This document shows positions 15,247-23,892 of a stretch of 41,683 bases of DNA, one piece after another. The stretch comes from Muribaculum caecicola (GTDB lineage: Bacteria > Bacteroidota > Bacteroidia > Bacteroidales > Muribaculaceae). The notes beneath the pieces were generated by a model that did no database searches, had not been told where the DNA came from, and saw only the letters and a list, made by a program, of their open reading frames with translations. The position numbers and the translations under genes were made by a program. The stretch is from positions 1 through 41,683 of the forward strand of contig SSTG01000005.1 of NCBI GenBank assembly GCA_004801635.1, given 5' to 3'. Each line of letters opens with the position of its first letter. Within the stretch, counting starts at the first letter, position 1.

Positions 15247-16237
15247 TCACTGTTATGTTAATTCAATAGCTCAGGTCTCTTGTCAGAAGCCACTATCAGA
15301 TGAGTGGTTTGATTCGCCGTGTATTTATGAGGATAAATATGTCAGAGCGCAAGAGCCTGATACAAAAGGCCTGATTGTGCCCTCCGAGGCACGGCGTATG
15401 AGTAAGATACTCAAACGCACGGTATGCACTGCGATAACAGCTCTCAATGAATCTGACATCAAGCAGCCGGATGCCATTATCACAGGCACCGGAATGGGCT
15501 GTATGGAGAACTCAGAGAAGTTCCTTATAGATTTAAGCCGGTTTGGAGAGCAATGTCTCAAACCAACATTGTTCATGCAGTCAACGCACAACACAATTAG
15601 CTCGCTTATTGCGATTATCTTGAAGTGCCATGGCTATAATAACACTTATTCCCATAAAGGAATATCATTCGAGAGCTCTCTTTTTGACGCGTGGATTCAG
15701 ATAAAAAGCGGAATGATTCGCAATGCTCTTGTCGGTGCACACGATGAGGTAACACCTTTTATGGATTTGGTTATGGAGCGGACGCATCCAGAGTATTCAC
15801 TTGTGTCAGAAGCATCGGTTTCAACGATTGTAACCAATACAAGAAGTGATAGGAATTTGTGTGAGATAAGTGACGTAAGACTTCTCCATCGCCCTGAATA
15901 TTCTGATCTCGCAGCTCTCTTGAATCCAGAAGAGGACGGAATCATTTTATTAGGATTGAACGGCAACTCCTTGAATGACGAGCCGTATGAGAAGTTAGTT
16001 CGGACATTATCTTACAATCCCCATATACTCCAATACAAGAATATATTTGGAGATAATTTCTCTGCTTCAGCGTTAGCGTTCTACGCTGCCTCAAAAATAA
16101 TGCAACGCCAAGAAATTCCTTCACTCATGCTGTGGAATGCTGAAGTGGCTCCGGATATTGACGAAATAAAGAGTATTACAATCTTGAATCAGTCTGATGG
16201 GACAACCTGGTCATTGATTCGATTAAAGAAAGTATAA
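15239..16237 (+). CDS. Ketosynthase-like chain-length factor lacking the active Cys
   Basis: The 332-residue protein keeps the outline of a KS: TGTGMGCMENSEKFL near 82-97, then THNTISSLIAIILKCHGYNNT, then a C-terminal half. The nucleophile region reads GISFESSLFD (about 141-150), with Ser-Phe-Glu where ACSS would be, and no INAHG or GH motif follows. It should be catalytically dead and act as a chain-length factor for the overlapping KS at 14029. It is about 70 residues shorter than a normal KS. Confidence 0.75.
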   Translation: MANHCYVNSIAQVSCQKPLSDEWFDSPCIYEDKYVRAQEPDTKGLIVPSEARRMSKILKRTVCTAITALNESDIKQPDAIITGTGMGCMENSEKFLIDLSRFGEQCLKPTLFMQSTHNTISSLIAIILKCHGYNNTYSHKGISFESSLFDAWIQIKSGMIRNALVGAHDEVTPFMDLVMERTHPEYSLVSEASVSTIVTNTRSDRNLCEISDVRLLHRPEYSDLAALLNPEEDGIILLGLNGNSLNDEPYEKLVRTLSYNPHILQYKNIFGDNFSASALAFYAASKIMQRQEIPSLMLWNAEVAPDIDEIKSITILNQSDGTTWSLIRLKKV

Positions 16238-16240
16238 GTT

Positions 16241-16594
16241 ATGTGGCAGTTAATAGGATTATCTATAATTCAGAGTATAATGCTATCGTTTGGGCAATTA
16301 ACGCTCAAACTGGCCTTAGAAAAGATGCCCACATTTTCATGGACTACTAACTTTTGGGGAGATCTCCTGACTAATTGGTGGTTCATGCTTTGTGGTATCC
16401 TTTTTGGTGGTGCCTCAATACTTTGGATGTATATCTTAAAACACTTTCCACTTAATATGGCATATCCTATGGCAAGTATGAGCTATGTTTTTGCCCTTTT
16501 GTTTGCTATTATATTCCTGCACGAGACTGTCGCATGGAATAGATGGCTGGGCGTGGCTTTTATTATGATAGGATGTGTCTTTGTAGCAAAATAA
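16241..16594 (+). CDS. Small EamA/SMR-like membrane transporter
   Basis: The 117-residue protein has four hydrophobic segments and the SMR/EamA features GQLTLKLALEKMP near the start and WMYILKHFPLNMAYPMASM in the middle, resembling ArnE/ArnF-type lipid flippase subunits. It sits 3 bp after the chain-length factor and before LolA. A role in moving a lipid-linked intermediate across the inner membrane is plausible but inferred from context only. Confidence 0.78.
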   Translation: MWQLIGLSIIQSIMLSFGQLTLKLALEKMPTFSWTTNFWGDLLTNWWFMLCGILFGGASILWMYILKHFPLNMAYPMASMSYVFALLFAIIFLHETVAWNRWLGVAFIMIGCVFVAK

Positions 16595-16599
16595 AGAAA

Positions 16600-17232
16600 A
16601 TGAAGAAAATAGCAACCATATTTTGTATGCTTCTGTGTGCGTTGTCAGTAATGGCAGCACCACTGACAGCTCAACAGAAACAAGAAGTTATCGGAAGAAT
16701 CAACAAAACGGCTTCCGGATTAAAATCAATGAGCTGTTCGTTTACTCAAACGAAGTATCTTTCGCTACTCAGCGACGAGATGATATCCGAGGGTAAGATG
16801 AATTACAAGCAGCCAAATAAACTTAGATGGGAATATACAACTCCCTACCAATACTTATTTATTTTCAATGGTACAAAAGTTTATGTAGGCAATGAATCCC
16901 GGAAAGATGTCATAGACACCAACACGAATAAGGTATTCAAGGAAGTGGCAAGAATTATGATGAGCACAGTAACAGGAACAGCCTTGTCAAATTCTTCGGA
17001 TTTTTCGATTGATGTCGCAGATGGTAATACCCAGTGGCAGATTACTCTTGTCCCCAAAAAGAAAGAGATGAAAAAGATGTTCTCGAAAATTGTTTTGCTT
17101 TTCAATAAGTCGAACTTAATGATTGCCGAGATTAACATCTACGAAAATAATAATGACCGAACAAACATCAAACTTAAAAACATAAAAACAAACGGTGTCG
17201 TAAATGAAACGCTTTTTGCTATTCCTAAATAA
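16600..17232 (+). CDS. LolA-like outer-membrane lipoprotein carrier
   Basis: I chose ATG 16600 because it opens directly with a signal peptide (MKKIATIFCMLLCALSVMAA). The 210-residue protein follows the LolA layout: GLKSMSCSFTQTKYLSLLSDEM, SEGKMNYKQPNKLRWEYTTPYQYLFIFNG, then the half-barrel strands. APE clusters regularly encode a dedicated LolA-like carrier, thought to escort the lipid-linked pigment through the periplasm. The gene overlaps the next one by 29 bp. Confidence 0.85.
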   Translation: MKKIATIFCMLLCALSVMAAPLTAQQKQEVIGRINKTASGLKSMSCSFTQTKYLSLLSDEMISEGKMNYKQPNKLRWEYTTPYQYLFIFNGTKVYVGNESRKDVIDTNTNKVFKEVARIMMSTVTGTALSNSSDFSIDVADGNTQWQITLVPKKKEMKKMFSKIVLLFNKSNLMIAEINIYENNNDRTNIKLKNIKTNGVVNETLFAIPK

Positions 17233-17692
17233 TCTATTATTTGTTTGCGCCATTGGTTTGTGTGCAAATGATATAGATTCTACTGATGTCAATAATCAAC
17301 TCCAAAGATATACTTTCCAGATAGAAACGGACAAAGCGTTTGTTTCGGGTCTGCTTCTTGCGAATGAAAGCGAAGATGTCATCAATGGAAGTATGATAAA
17401 TGAATTTGGAGTTTCAGCTATTGACTTCACTTATTCCAAAAGAAAGCAAAAAGTAAAACTTCTGAATGTGGTTAGTTTCTTGAATAAATGGTATATCAGA
17501 ATGGTCCTGAAAGACGACTTAAAATTCTGTCTTCATATTCTTTATGGTACACCATTTAATAAAAAACACAAATATGAGATAGTCCGAATAGGTAATACAG
17601 TCTCAATAATTAACCACAAACGTAATCTGAAATATACATTTACTCCGCTAAACACAACAGATGCAGATGATACTGAAGAACAACCTCTATAA
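17204..17692 (+). CDS. Secreted protein, perhaps the DUF3261-like APE component
   Basis: The 162-residue product starts with a signal peptide (MKRFLLFLNNLLFVCAIGLCA). The core reads GSMINEFGVSAIDFTYSKRKQKVKLLNVV, which recalls the DUF3261 lipoprotein found after LolA in proteobacterial APE clusters. It overlaps LolA at its start and the dehydratase at its end. No lipobox is convincing. The DUF3261 comparison rests on position and a short pattern. Confidence 0.6.
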   Translation: MKRFLLFLNNLLFVCAIGLCANDIDSTDVNNQLQRYTFQIETDKAFVSGLLLANESEDVINGSMINEFGVSAIDFTYSKRKQKVKLLNVVSFLNKWYIRMVLKDDLKFCLHILYGTPFNKKHKYEIVRIGNTVSIINHKRNLKYTFTPLNTTDADDTEEQPL

Positions 17693-18038
17693 AATTTCAG
17701 CTTCAAATATTGAAGAAAAATCATTCAATCTGGAACTCGTTCCGGATTGTGTGATTTATCAAGCGCACTTCCCGGAACAGCCAATTACTCCGGGCGTATG
17801 TATTATTCAGATTGCTAACGAATTGCTGAATGAGCTTCTTCAATCTGAATATAAACTTACAACCGTTTCAAATGCAAAGTTTTTAGCGGTAATCAATCCA
17901 TTAGATACTGCGTTTGTTACCTATACCTTCAACAAATTGGTATTTGATGAGGATACAACGACAGTAAAAGCCTCAGTTGTAGTCAGCAATACAGACACCG
18001 TATTCACTAAGTTATCTTTGGTTTATAAGAAGCAATGA
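17661..18038 (+). CDS. Hotdog dehydratase subunit with His but no Glu (ApeI-like)
   Basis: This 125-residue FabZ-like hotdog protein contains AHFPEQPITPGVCIIQIANELL. The catalytic His is present at H36, but the partner Glu exactly 14 residues later is Gln50. The other subunit, at 11232, shows the reverse pattern. The two are expected to build one composite active site that removes water from the 3-hydroxyacyl intermediate. ATG 17667 is an alternative start two codons in. It overlaps the previous gene by about 30 bp and the next by 4 bp. Confidence 0.82.
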   Translation: MQMILKNNLYKISASNIEEKSFNLELVPDCVIYQAHFPEQPITPGVCIIQIANELLNELLQSEYKLTTVSNAKFLAVINPLDTAFVTYTFNKLVFDEDTTTVKASVVVSNTDTVFTKLSLVYKKQ

Positions 18039-20011
18039 CCTACACTGACAAGGATGATTTGATTGCGACTTCACGCAGATATAAAATCTGTGTCCTGATT
18101 CCCACATATAATAATGCTGGGACTCTTCGTGATGTCATTACTGATGTCTTAAATTACACTTCCGATGTAATCGTTGTAAATGACGGCAGCACAGATTCGA
18201 CACGTCAAATTCTACAATCATTTGGAGAGACTATTACAGTAGTTGATTACAAAAATAATAAAGGCAAGGGTACTGCTCTTAAAAGCGGATTCAAGAGGGC
18301 TATAGAACTTGGTTATGAATATGCCATTACTATAGATTCTGATGGTCAGCATTACCCTGATGACCTGCCCAAGTTTATACAAGCAATCGCCGAAAATGAA
18401 GGGTCTCTGATTGTGGGAGAAAGAGATCTGTCAAATGTTGACATTAACGGAAAAAGTTCATTTGCCAATAAGTTTTCAAACTTTTGGTTTTGTGTCCAGA
18501 CCGGAAGGAATTTAAAAGATACTCAGACCGGCTACAGGGCATACCCTTTGAAGCACCTACATGGGCTTTCATTGCTTACCAGTCGATATGAGGCTGAACT
18601 TGAGCTTCTGGTCTTCGCTTCATGGAATGGAGTGAATATTATATCTATTCCTATAAGGGTATATTATCCACCCCAATCGGAGAGGGTATCACATTTTAAG
18701 CCGGGTCTTGACTTTACAAGAATAAGTATTCTTAATACCATATTGTGTGGAATGGCATTATTGTATGGTGTCCCGGCACGGATATGGAGTTCGATAAAGA
18801 ACAAAAGGATATTCAGTATGGAGTTCAGGCCGTTCACCTGTAAGAAAGGTGAAAAGAAAGAGGCTGCTACCACTTTGGGACGATTAGTGCGTTCATTATA
18901 TGGACTGTCATATTTTGTGTTTTGGTCTATGTTCGTGTTTACTCCCGGAGCATATCTGTATTTCTGGTTTGGAAAGAATACTGAAAATAAAAAACTTAGG
19001 TTTCATAAAATGCTGCAATGGATTTCTAACTTCCTTACAGTTAGATTTCCCGGAGCCAAAACGATATATGAAAACCCGAGTAACGAGACATTCGACAAGC
19101 CGGCTCTGATTATTTGTAATCATCAGTCACATTTGGATTTACCCGTACTGATGTCGACAAATCCAAAGTTGATATTTCTCACCAATGATTGGGTTTGGAA
19201 TAATTTCTTTTATGGCAAAATTATACACTATGCTGAATTTCTACCAGTATCGGCAGGAATGGATGTGATATTGCCACATCTGAAGAGTTTAAAGGAACGG
19301 GGGTATTCGATTGTTGTATTCCCCGAAGGAACACGGTCTGCTGATTGTTCAATTCTTCGATTTCACCAAGGAGCATTCCTATTGGCTCAGGAACTGAAAA
19401 TGGATATTGTTCCTATGGTGTTGCATGGGGCCGGATATTATCTTCCCAAGAAAGATTTTATGTTCCGTAAGGGTGAGATTACACTTAGAATCATGCCGCG
19501 AGTTTCCAGCGATAAATATATAGATCTTGCTTTAAGAGAACAGGCATCGTTGTTTAGAAAAATAATCAAGAATGAATATAGTGAAATCGTAAAGCGGAAA
19601 GAAACGGCAGAATACTTCCGAAGTCTCGTGCTTTACAAATATGCCTACCGAGGATGGGCTACTGTCTCTCGCTGTAAGCATTTGTTGAATGAGTCAAGGC
19701 AATTTGATGAAATTATAAACAGTGGGGCAAACCATAAGCGCGTACGCATTCTGAACAGTGGCATAGGCACCTTTGCTCTGCTTTATGCTTTGGTCAACAA
19801 GCATTCTGAAATTTACGCCTTTGAGAATAGCAGTTCCGACTATAGGATTGCCGAGACTACTGCCAATATTCCTACGAATCTTCACTATATACATGCAGTA
19901 TGGAATAGTGAGTTGGATAGTGCGGAGAATTTCGATCTGACTATTATTCTTGATTCAGACAGCAAGAATCAATCCTCTAATAACACTATATATCTACCAT
20001 TAAAGTCATGA
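18035..20011 (+). CDS. Three-domain GT2 glycosyltransferase / acyltransferase / Rossmann-like fusion
   Basis: The protein has 658 residues. Residues about 14-250 form a GT2 glycosyltransferase: CVLIPTYNNAGTL, VVNDGSTDST and TIDSDGQHYPDD with the metal-binding acidic motif. A membrane segment lies near 288-315. Residues about 340-510 form a PlsC-type acyltransferase with NHQSHLD near 360 and FPEGTRS near 428. The last 90 residues contain VRILNSGIGTFALLYAL, which looks like a degenerate SAM-type Rossmann domain. GT2-acyltransferase pairs are known in APE clusters; the C-terminal extension is less familiar. It probably builds the glycolipid anchor or attaches the polyene to it. It overlaps both neighbours by 4 bp. 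Confidence 0.85.
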   Translation: MTYTDKDDLIATSRRYKICVLIPTYNNAGTLRDVITDVLNYTSDVIVVNDGSTDSTRQILQSFGETITVVDYKNNKGKGTALKSGFKRAIELGYEYAITIDSDGQHYPDDLPKFIQAIAENEGSLIVGERDLSNVDINGKSSFANKFSNFWFCVQTGRNLKDTQTGYRAYPLKHLHGLSLLTSRYEAELELLVFASWNGVNIISIPIRVYYPPQSERVSHFKPGLDFTRISILNTILCGMALLYGVPARIWSSIKNKRIFSMEFRPFTCKKGEKKEAATTLGRLVRSLYGLSYFVFWSMFVFTPGAYLYFWFGKNTENKKLRFHKMLQWISNFLTVRFPGAKTIYENPSNETFDKPALIICNHQSHLDLPVLMSTNPKLIFLTNDWVWNNFFYGKIIHYAEFLPVSAGMDVILPHLKSLKERGYSIVVFPEGTRSADCSILRFHQGAFLLAQELKMDIVPMVLHGAGYYLPKKDFMFRKGEITLRIMPRVSSDKYIDLALREQASLFRKIIKNEYSEIVKRKETAEYFRSLVLYKYAYRGWATVSRCKHLLNESRQFDEIINSGANHKRVRILNSGIGTFALLYALVNKHSEIYAFENSSSDYRIAETTANIPTNLHYIHAVWNSELDSAENFDLTIILDSDSKNQSSNNTIYLPLKS

Positions 20012-21504
20012 CTAAGAAAAAGTGTATAATTATCGGAAGTGGCTTAGGCGGATTGTCTTGCGGTGTAATACTTGCTCGGAATGGGTATGACGTGACTGTA
20101 TTGGAACAACATTACCAGATTGGAGGTTGCCTTCAGTGCTTTACCCGAAAAGGCGCAAAGTTTGAAACCGGTATGCACTTCATCGGAAGTGCAGCTCCGG
20201 GGCAAACACTATATAAACTTATGCGGTATCTGAATTTGGAAGATATTCAATTGAGTCAACTTGACACGCTCGGATATGATGTCATATCCATTGCAGGTGA
20301 TAAGTTTAAGTTTGCCAATGGACGAGATTCGTTCATTGAGCAGATGGGTGGATATTTCCCAAAAGAAAAGGATAATCTTGTACTATATTATGATATAATA
20401 GAGAAGATTGCACAAGCGTCTTCGCTACATTCCCTGCGTTATGCCGAGAATGATATTGTAGTAAATACATTCTATCAGACCATCAGTATAAATGAAGTAT
20501 TGGAAGATATTTTTCAGGATAAGCTTCTAAGAGATGTTCTCGTAGGAAATTTACCTCTATATGCCGCCGAGAAGGACAAGACCCCATTCTCACAACACGC
20601 ATTTATAATGGATTTCTACAATCAGAGTGCTTTTAGGGTCGTTGGAGGAAGTGATCGGATTGCCTTATCCCTTGCCGATACAATTTGTAAATTCGGTGGT
20701 AAGGTTATTCCCAATAGTAAGGTTACAAAAATTCTTTGCAATGACATTCAAGCAACGGGTGTAGAAGTCAACAATGAGGAATTTATATCGGCAGACCTTA
20801 TAGTTGCAGATATTCATCCGGCTCGTGTTATGGAAATGCTTGATACAAAATTGATACGTCCTGCATTCCGCAATAGAATATCCGGATTGAAGAATACAAC
20901 AGCCGGTTTTTCGGTATATTTGAAATTCAAGGATTCAAAAGTTCCATATCTAAATTCAAACTATTATAGTTTTAATTCCGGAACCCCTTGGGGATGCGAG
21001 AATTATACTGAATCTACATGGCCTAAAGGCTATTTATATATGCACTTCTGTAATGAAGTCGTTCCAAAGTTTGCATCCAGTGGAGTGATTCTTTCTTATA
21101 TGAACATGGAAGATGTTTCTCAATGGGAGGGAACATCAATCGGTCATAGAGGAGAGTCATATGAATTGTTTAAGAAACGAAAAGCGGAAATCCTCATAAA
21201 TGAAGTCAATAAGGAGTTCCCCGGATTTAAGGAAAGTATAGATTGTTACTATACAGCTACGCCTCTTACATATTTGGATTATACCGGGACACAAGATGGC
21301 TCCATGTATGGAGTCGCCAAAGATATTACTCTTGGAGCCGCTTGTCGCGTTCCACACAAAACGAAAGTACCTAATCTTTTGTTAACGGGGCAAAATATCA
21401 ATTCGCATGGGATGCTTGGGGTTCTTGTAGGCAGTATAGTGACTTGTTCTGAGTTGCTTACCGCTGAAACGATTTATCAACAGATAATTGAGACGAACAA
21501 ATGA
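20008..21504 (+). CDS. FAD-dependent oxidoreductase 1 (carotenoid isomerase/RetSat-like)
   Basis: This 498-residue flavoprotein has an N-terminal dinucleotide-binding motif, IIGSGLGGLSCG, then VLEQHYQIGGCLQCF and FETGMHFIGS near residues 55-65, as in phytoene desaturase, carotenoid isomerase and retinol saturase relatives. The C-terminal FAD motif is LLLTGQNINSHGMLGVLVGS. It may isomerise or adjust double bonds in the polyene. Its close paralogue follows with a 4-bp overlap. Confidence 0.83.
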   Translation: MTKKKCIIIGSGLGGLSCGVILARNGYDVTVLEQHYQIGGCLQCFTRKGAKFETGMHFIGSAAPGQTLYKLMRYLNLEDIQLSQLDTLGYDVISIAGDKFKFANGRDSFIEQMGGYFPKEKDNLVLYYDIIEKIAQASSLHSLRYAENDIVVNTFYQTISINEVLEDIFQDKLLRDVLVGNLPLYAAEKDKTPFSQHAFIMDFYNQSAFRVVGGSDRIALSLADTICKFGGKVIPNSKVTKILCNDIQATGVEVNNEEFISADLIVADIHPARVMEMLDTKLIRPAFRNRISGLKNTTAGFSVYLKFKDSKVPYLNSNYYSFNSGTPWGCENYTESTWPKGYLYMHFCNEVVPKFASSGVILSYMNMEDVSQWEGTSIGHRGESYELFKKRKAEILINEVNKEFPGFKESIDCYYTATPLTYLDYTGTQDGSMYGVAKDITLGAACRVPHKTKVPNLLLTGQNINSHGMLGVLVGSIVTCSELLTAETIYQQIIETNK

Positions 21505-23009
21505 ACACAAGCGCAATAATAATCGGAGGTGGAATTGGAGGGCTCTTTACCGGAGCTTTCCTATCTAAGAACGGCATTAAGGTGACTGTGCTTGAAAAGA
21601 ACAGTATCATCGGTGGCGGTCTTCAGTGCTTCCGTCGAAAAGATAAAATCTTTGAGACAGGGATGCACGTGATGGGTGGATTTGAAGAAGGTGGAAGCCT
21701 TTCTAAAATCTGTAAATATTTAGGAATATTAGACACACTGAAGATTCATCATATCAACAGTCAATGTATGGACGAGATTAGATATGAGAAAACTCAGGAG
21801 GTGTTCAAGATACCTTCCGGGAAAGAGGCATTTATAGAGAAAATGTCGGAATATTTCCCTCACGAATCAGAAGGGATTCGTAAGTATGTCGAAAAGATAT
21901 ATCGACTGACTGAGGAGGTACCGCTATTCTATCTCAAAGAGGAACCCCAAGGAATAGTCATTCATTCGGATGAATTTATCTGGCCTGCGGATAAATTGAT
22001 CTCGCATTTCATTTCTGACGAAAAGCTCAAAGAGATTCTTGCATATCTAAATCCTCTGTATGGCGGAGTGGAAGGCCATACTCCGGCTTACATACATGCT
22101 CTTATCAATGTACTGTATATAAATGGTGCATCTCGGTTTATTGACGGGAGTCAGCAATTGGCAGATGCCTTAAAGTGTGTCATAAATGCACATGGAGGTG
22201 ATGTCATTCCCAATTGCGAAGTGACAAGCATTGAAGTGACAGACAAGAAAGTGAATTTTGTCGAGACAAGTAAAGGGGAAAAGTTTATCGGCGACTGGTA
22301 TATATCCTCGATTCACCCTATCGAGATGATTAAAATGGTTCCGCAGGGAACGTTCCTCAAAGGGTTCATTACACGTCTGAATGAGATTCCCAATTCGTAT
22401 TCAGCGTTCTCCCTTTTTATTGACTTAAAGCCTCATACCTTACCATATATTGACCATACCTGTTACTACATGGAAGACTTCGGGGCTATGTGGACACAAG
22501 ACAAATTTGATGGAAAGAACTGGCCACAAGGTTTCATGTATATGACTCCTCCGGATTCAAATCAGGGTGAATTTGCAACAAGATTGCTTGTGCATTGCAT
22601 TATGAGTTATGAACAAGTGAAAAAGTGGGAAAACACCACTGTCGGACACCGAGGGAAGTCATATAATGACTGGAAGGCAGATTGTGTCAACAAGATTCTT
22701 GATAAACTTGGAAATGTCTTTCCCGGATTTCAAAAGATGGTAGCCAATGTATATGCTGCCAGTCCCCTCACTATACGTGATTATTATCATACGAAAGTGG
22801 GGGCGATATTCGGTTATCGCAAAGACTGTGAAAATCTCATATTCTCACAACTTCCTGTTTATACGAAGGTTAAAAATCTTCTCCTTACCGGACAGAACAT
22901 AAACCTTCATGGCATCTGCGGTGTGCCATTGACCGCTATCAATACCTCAGAAGCCATTTTGGGGACTAACACTATAGTAAACCAGATCAATGATGCACAA
23001 AAGAATTAA
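21501..23009 (+). CDS. FAD-dependent oxidoreductase 2 (paralogue of the preceding gene)
   Basis: This 502-residue flavoprotein shares the whole plan of its neighbour: IIGGGIGGLFTG, VLEKNSIIGGGLQCF, FETGMHVMGG and LLLTGQNINLHGICGVPL. The pair probably arose by tandem duplication. They may work as a heterodimer or on different double bonds. Neither shows an obvious loss of the FAD-binding residues. Confidence 0.83.
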   Translation: MNTSAIIIGGGIGGLFTGAFLSKNGIKVTVLEKNSIIGGGLQCFRRKDKIFETGMHVMGGFEEGGSLSKICKYLGILDTLKIHHINSQCMDEIRYEKTQEVFKIPSGKEAFIEKMSEYFPHESEGIRKYVEKIYRLTEEVPLFYLKEEPQGIVIHSDEFIWPADKLISHFISDEKLKEILAYLNPLYGGVEGHTPAYIHALINVLYINGASRFIDGSQQLADALKCVINAHGGDVIPNCEVTSIEVTDKKVNFVETSKGEKFIGDWYISSIHPIEMIKMVPQGTFLKGFITRLNEIPNSYSAFSLFIDLKPHTLPYIDHTCYYMEDFGAMWTQDKFDGKNWPQGFMYMTPPDSNQGEFATRLLVHCIMSYEQVKKWENTTVGHRGKSYNDWKADCVNKILDKLGNVFPGFQKMVANVYAASPLTIRDYYHTKVGAIFGYRKDCENLIFSQLPVYTKVKNLLLTGQNINLHGICGVPLTAINTSEAILGTNTIVNQINDAQKN

Positions 23010-23892
23010 AATACTAATTACAATTCTGCTCTGCTCAATTCGTGTAGCAATCGCACAGCTAGCATCCCAACCTATAAACATTTGGGATGGAACGGATTGT
23101 AAGGCAAATGTAAAATTGACCCCTTATCTTGCAAAAGGCAGTAACAATATTGCTTGCATTGTCTGTCCCGGTGGAAGCTATTTTTGGCTGGATAAGAAAA
23201 CTGAAGGAGTCGGAGTTGCAGAGTGGCTTCAAGCAAATGGAATATCGGCTTTTGTACTGGAGTATCGTGTCGGTGGTATTGCCGGATTCATAACTCATTA
23301 TCGCCTTATAGCCCGGGGCAATCGCTATCCCGACATGCTTCAAGATGTGCAACGCAGTATCCAGTTAGTTCGAGAAAACGCAAGTAAATATGGAATTGAT
23401 CCGAAGAAATTAGGCGTTATGGGATTTTCAGCAGGAGGGCATCTTACAGCAATGTCAGGACTATTCTTTGACAGTGATGTGCTTTTTCAATTAGGTGTCC
23501 ACCCCGATGTATCCTTAAAGCCGAATTTTATAGCTCCGATTTATCCAGTAGTGTCTCTCGTTGATAAATCAACTCATAAGCGTTCTCGTCGTGGTCTACT
23601 GGGCGAAGGTAAATCAATTAGTAAAGAGATGAAGGATTCTTTATCTCTTGAAAAACATGTGCGCGTTGATATGCCTCCAACCTATTTGATGAATTGTGTG
23701 GATGACCCTATTGTTGACTATCACAATTCAGAACTCCTTGACTCTGCCATGACAGCGATGAATGTCCCCCATAAGTATGTGCAATCCAAAACCGGTGGTC
23801 ATGGATTTGGAGCCACTGCGGAGAAAACAACACTGGAGGCTATTGCATGGAAAGAAGATTTTATTAACTGGCTCAGAAATATATTCAAATGA
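22990..23892 (+). CDS. Exported alpha/beta-hydrolase (acetylxylan/feruloyl-esterase-like)
   Basis: This 300-residue protein (a start one codon in is equally possible) has a signal peptide ending near IAQLA. It has the oxyanion motif CPGGSYFWL, the nucleophile S147 in GFSAGGH, a candidate acid in CVDDPIVDY and a His in GGHGFG. This is the BD-FAE-like esterase type common in Bacteroidota. In this operon it may release or trim an ester-linked polyene, since APEs are joined to lipids through esters. It overlaps the oxidoreductase by 20 bp and the ligase by 4 bp. Confidence 0.78.
   Translation: MMHKRIKILITILLCSIRVAIAQLASQPINIWDGTDCKANVKLTPYLAKGSNNIACIVCPGGSYFWLDKKTEGVGVAEWLQANGISAFVLEYRVGGIAGFITHYRLIARGNRYPDMLQDVQRSIQLVRENASKYGIDPKKLGVMGFSAGGHLTAMSGLFFDSDVLFQLGVHPDVSLKPNFIAPIYPVVSLVDKSTHKRSRRGLLGEGKSISKEMKDSLSLEKHVRVDMPPTYLMNCVDDPIVDYHNSELLDSAMTAMNVPHKYVQSKTGGHGFGATAEKTTLEAIAWKEDFINWLRNIFK

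Noticed and set aside
20008..23009. Carotenoid pathway
   Set aside because: No phytoene synthase, cyclase or GGPP synthase is present; the two flavoproteins are explained as polyene-modifying enzymes.
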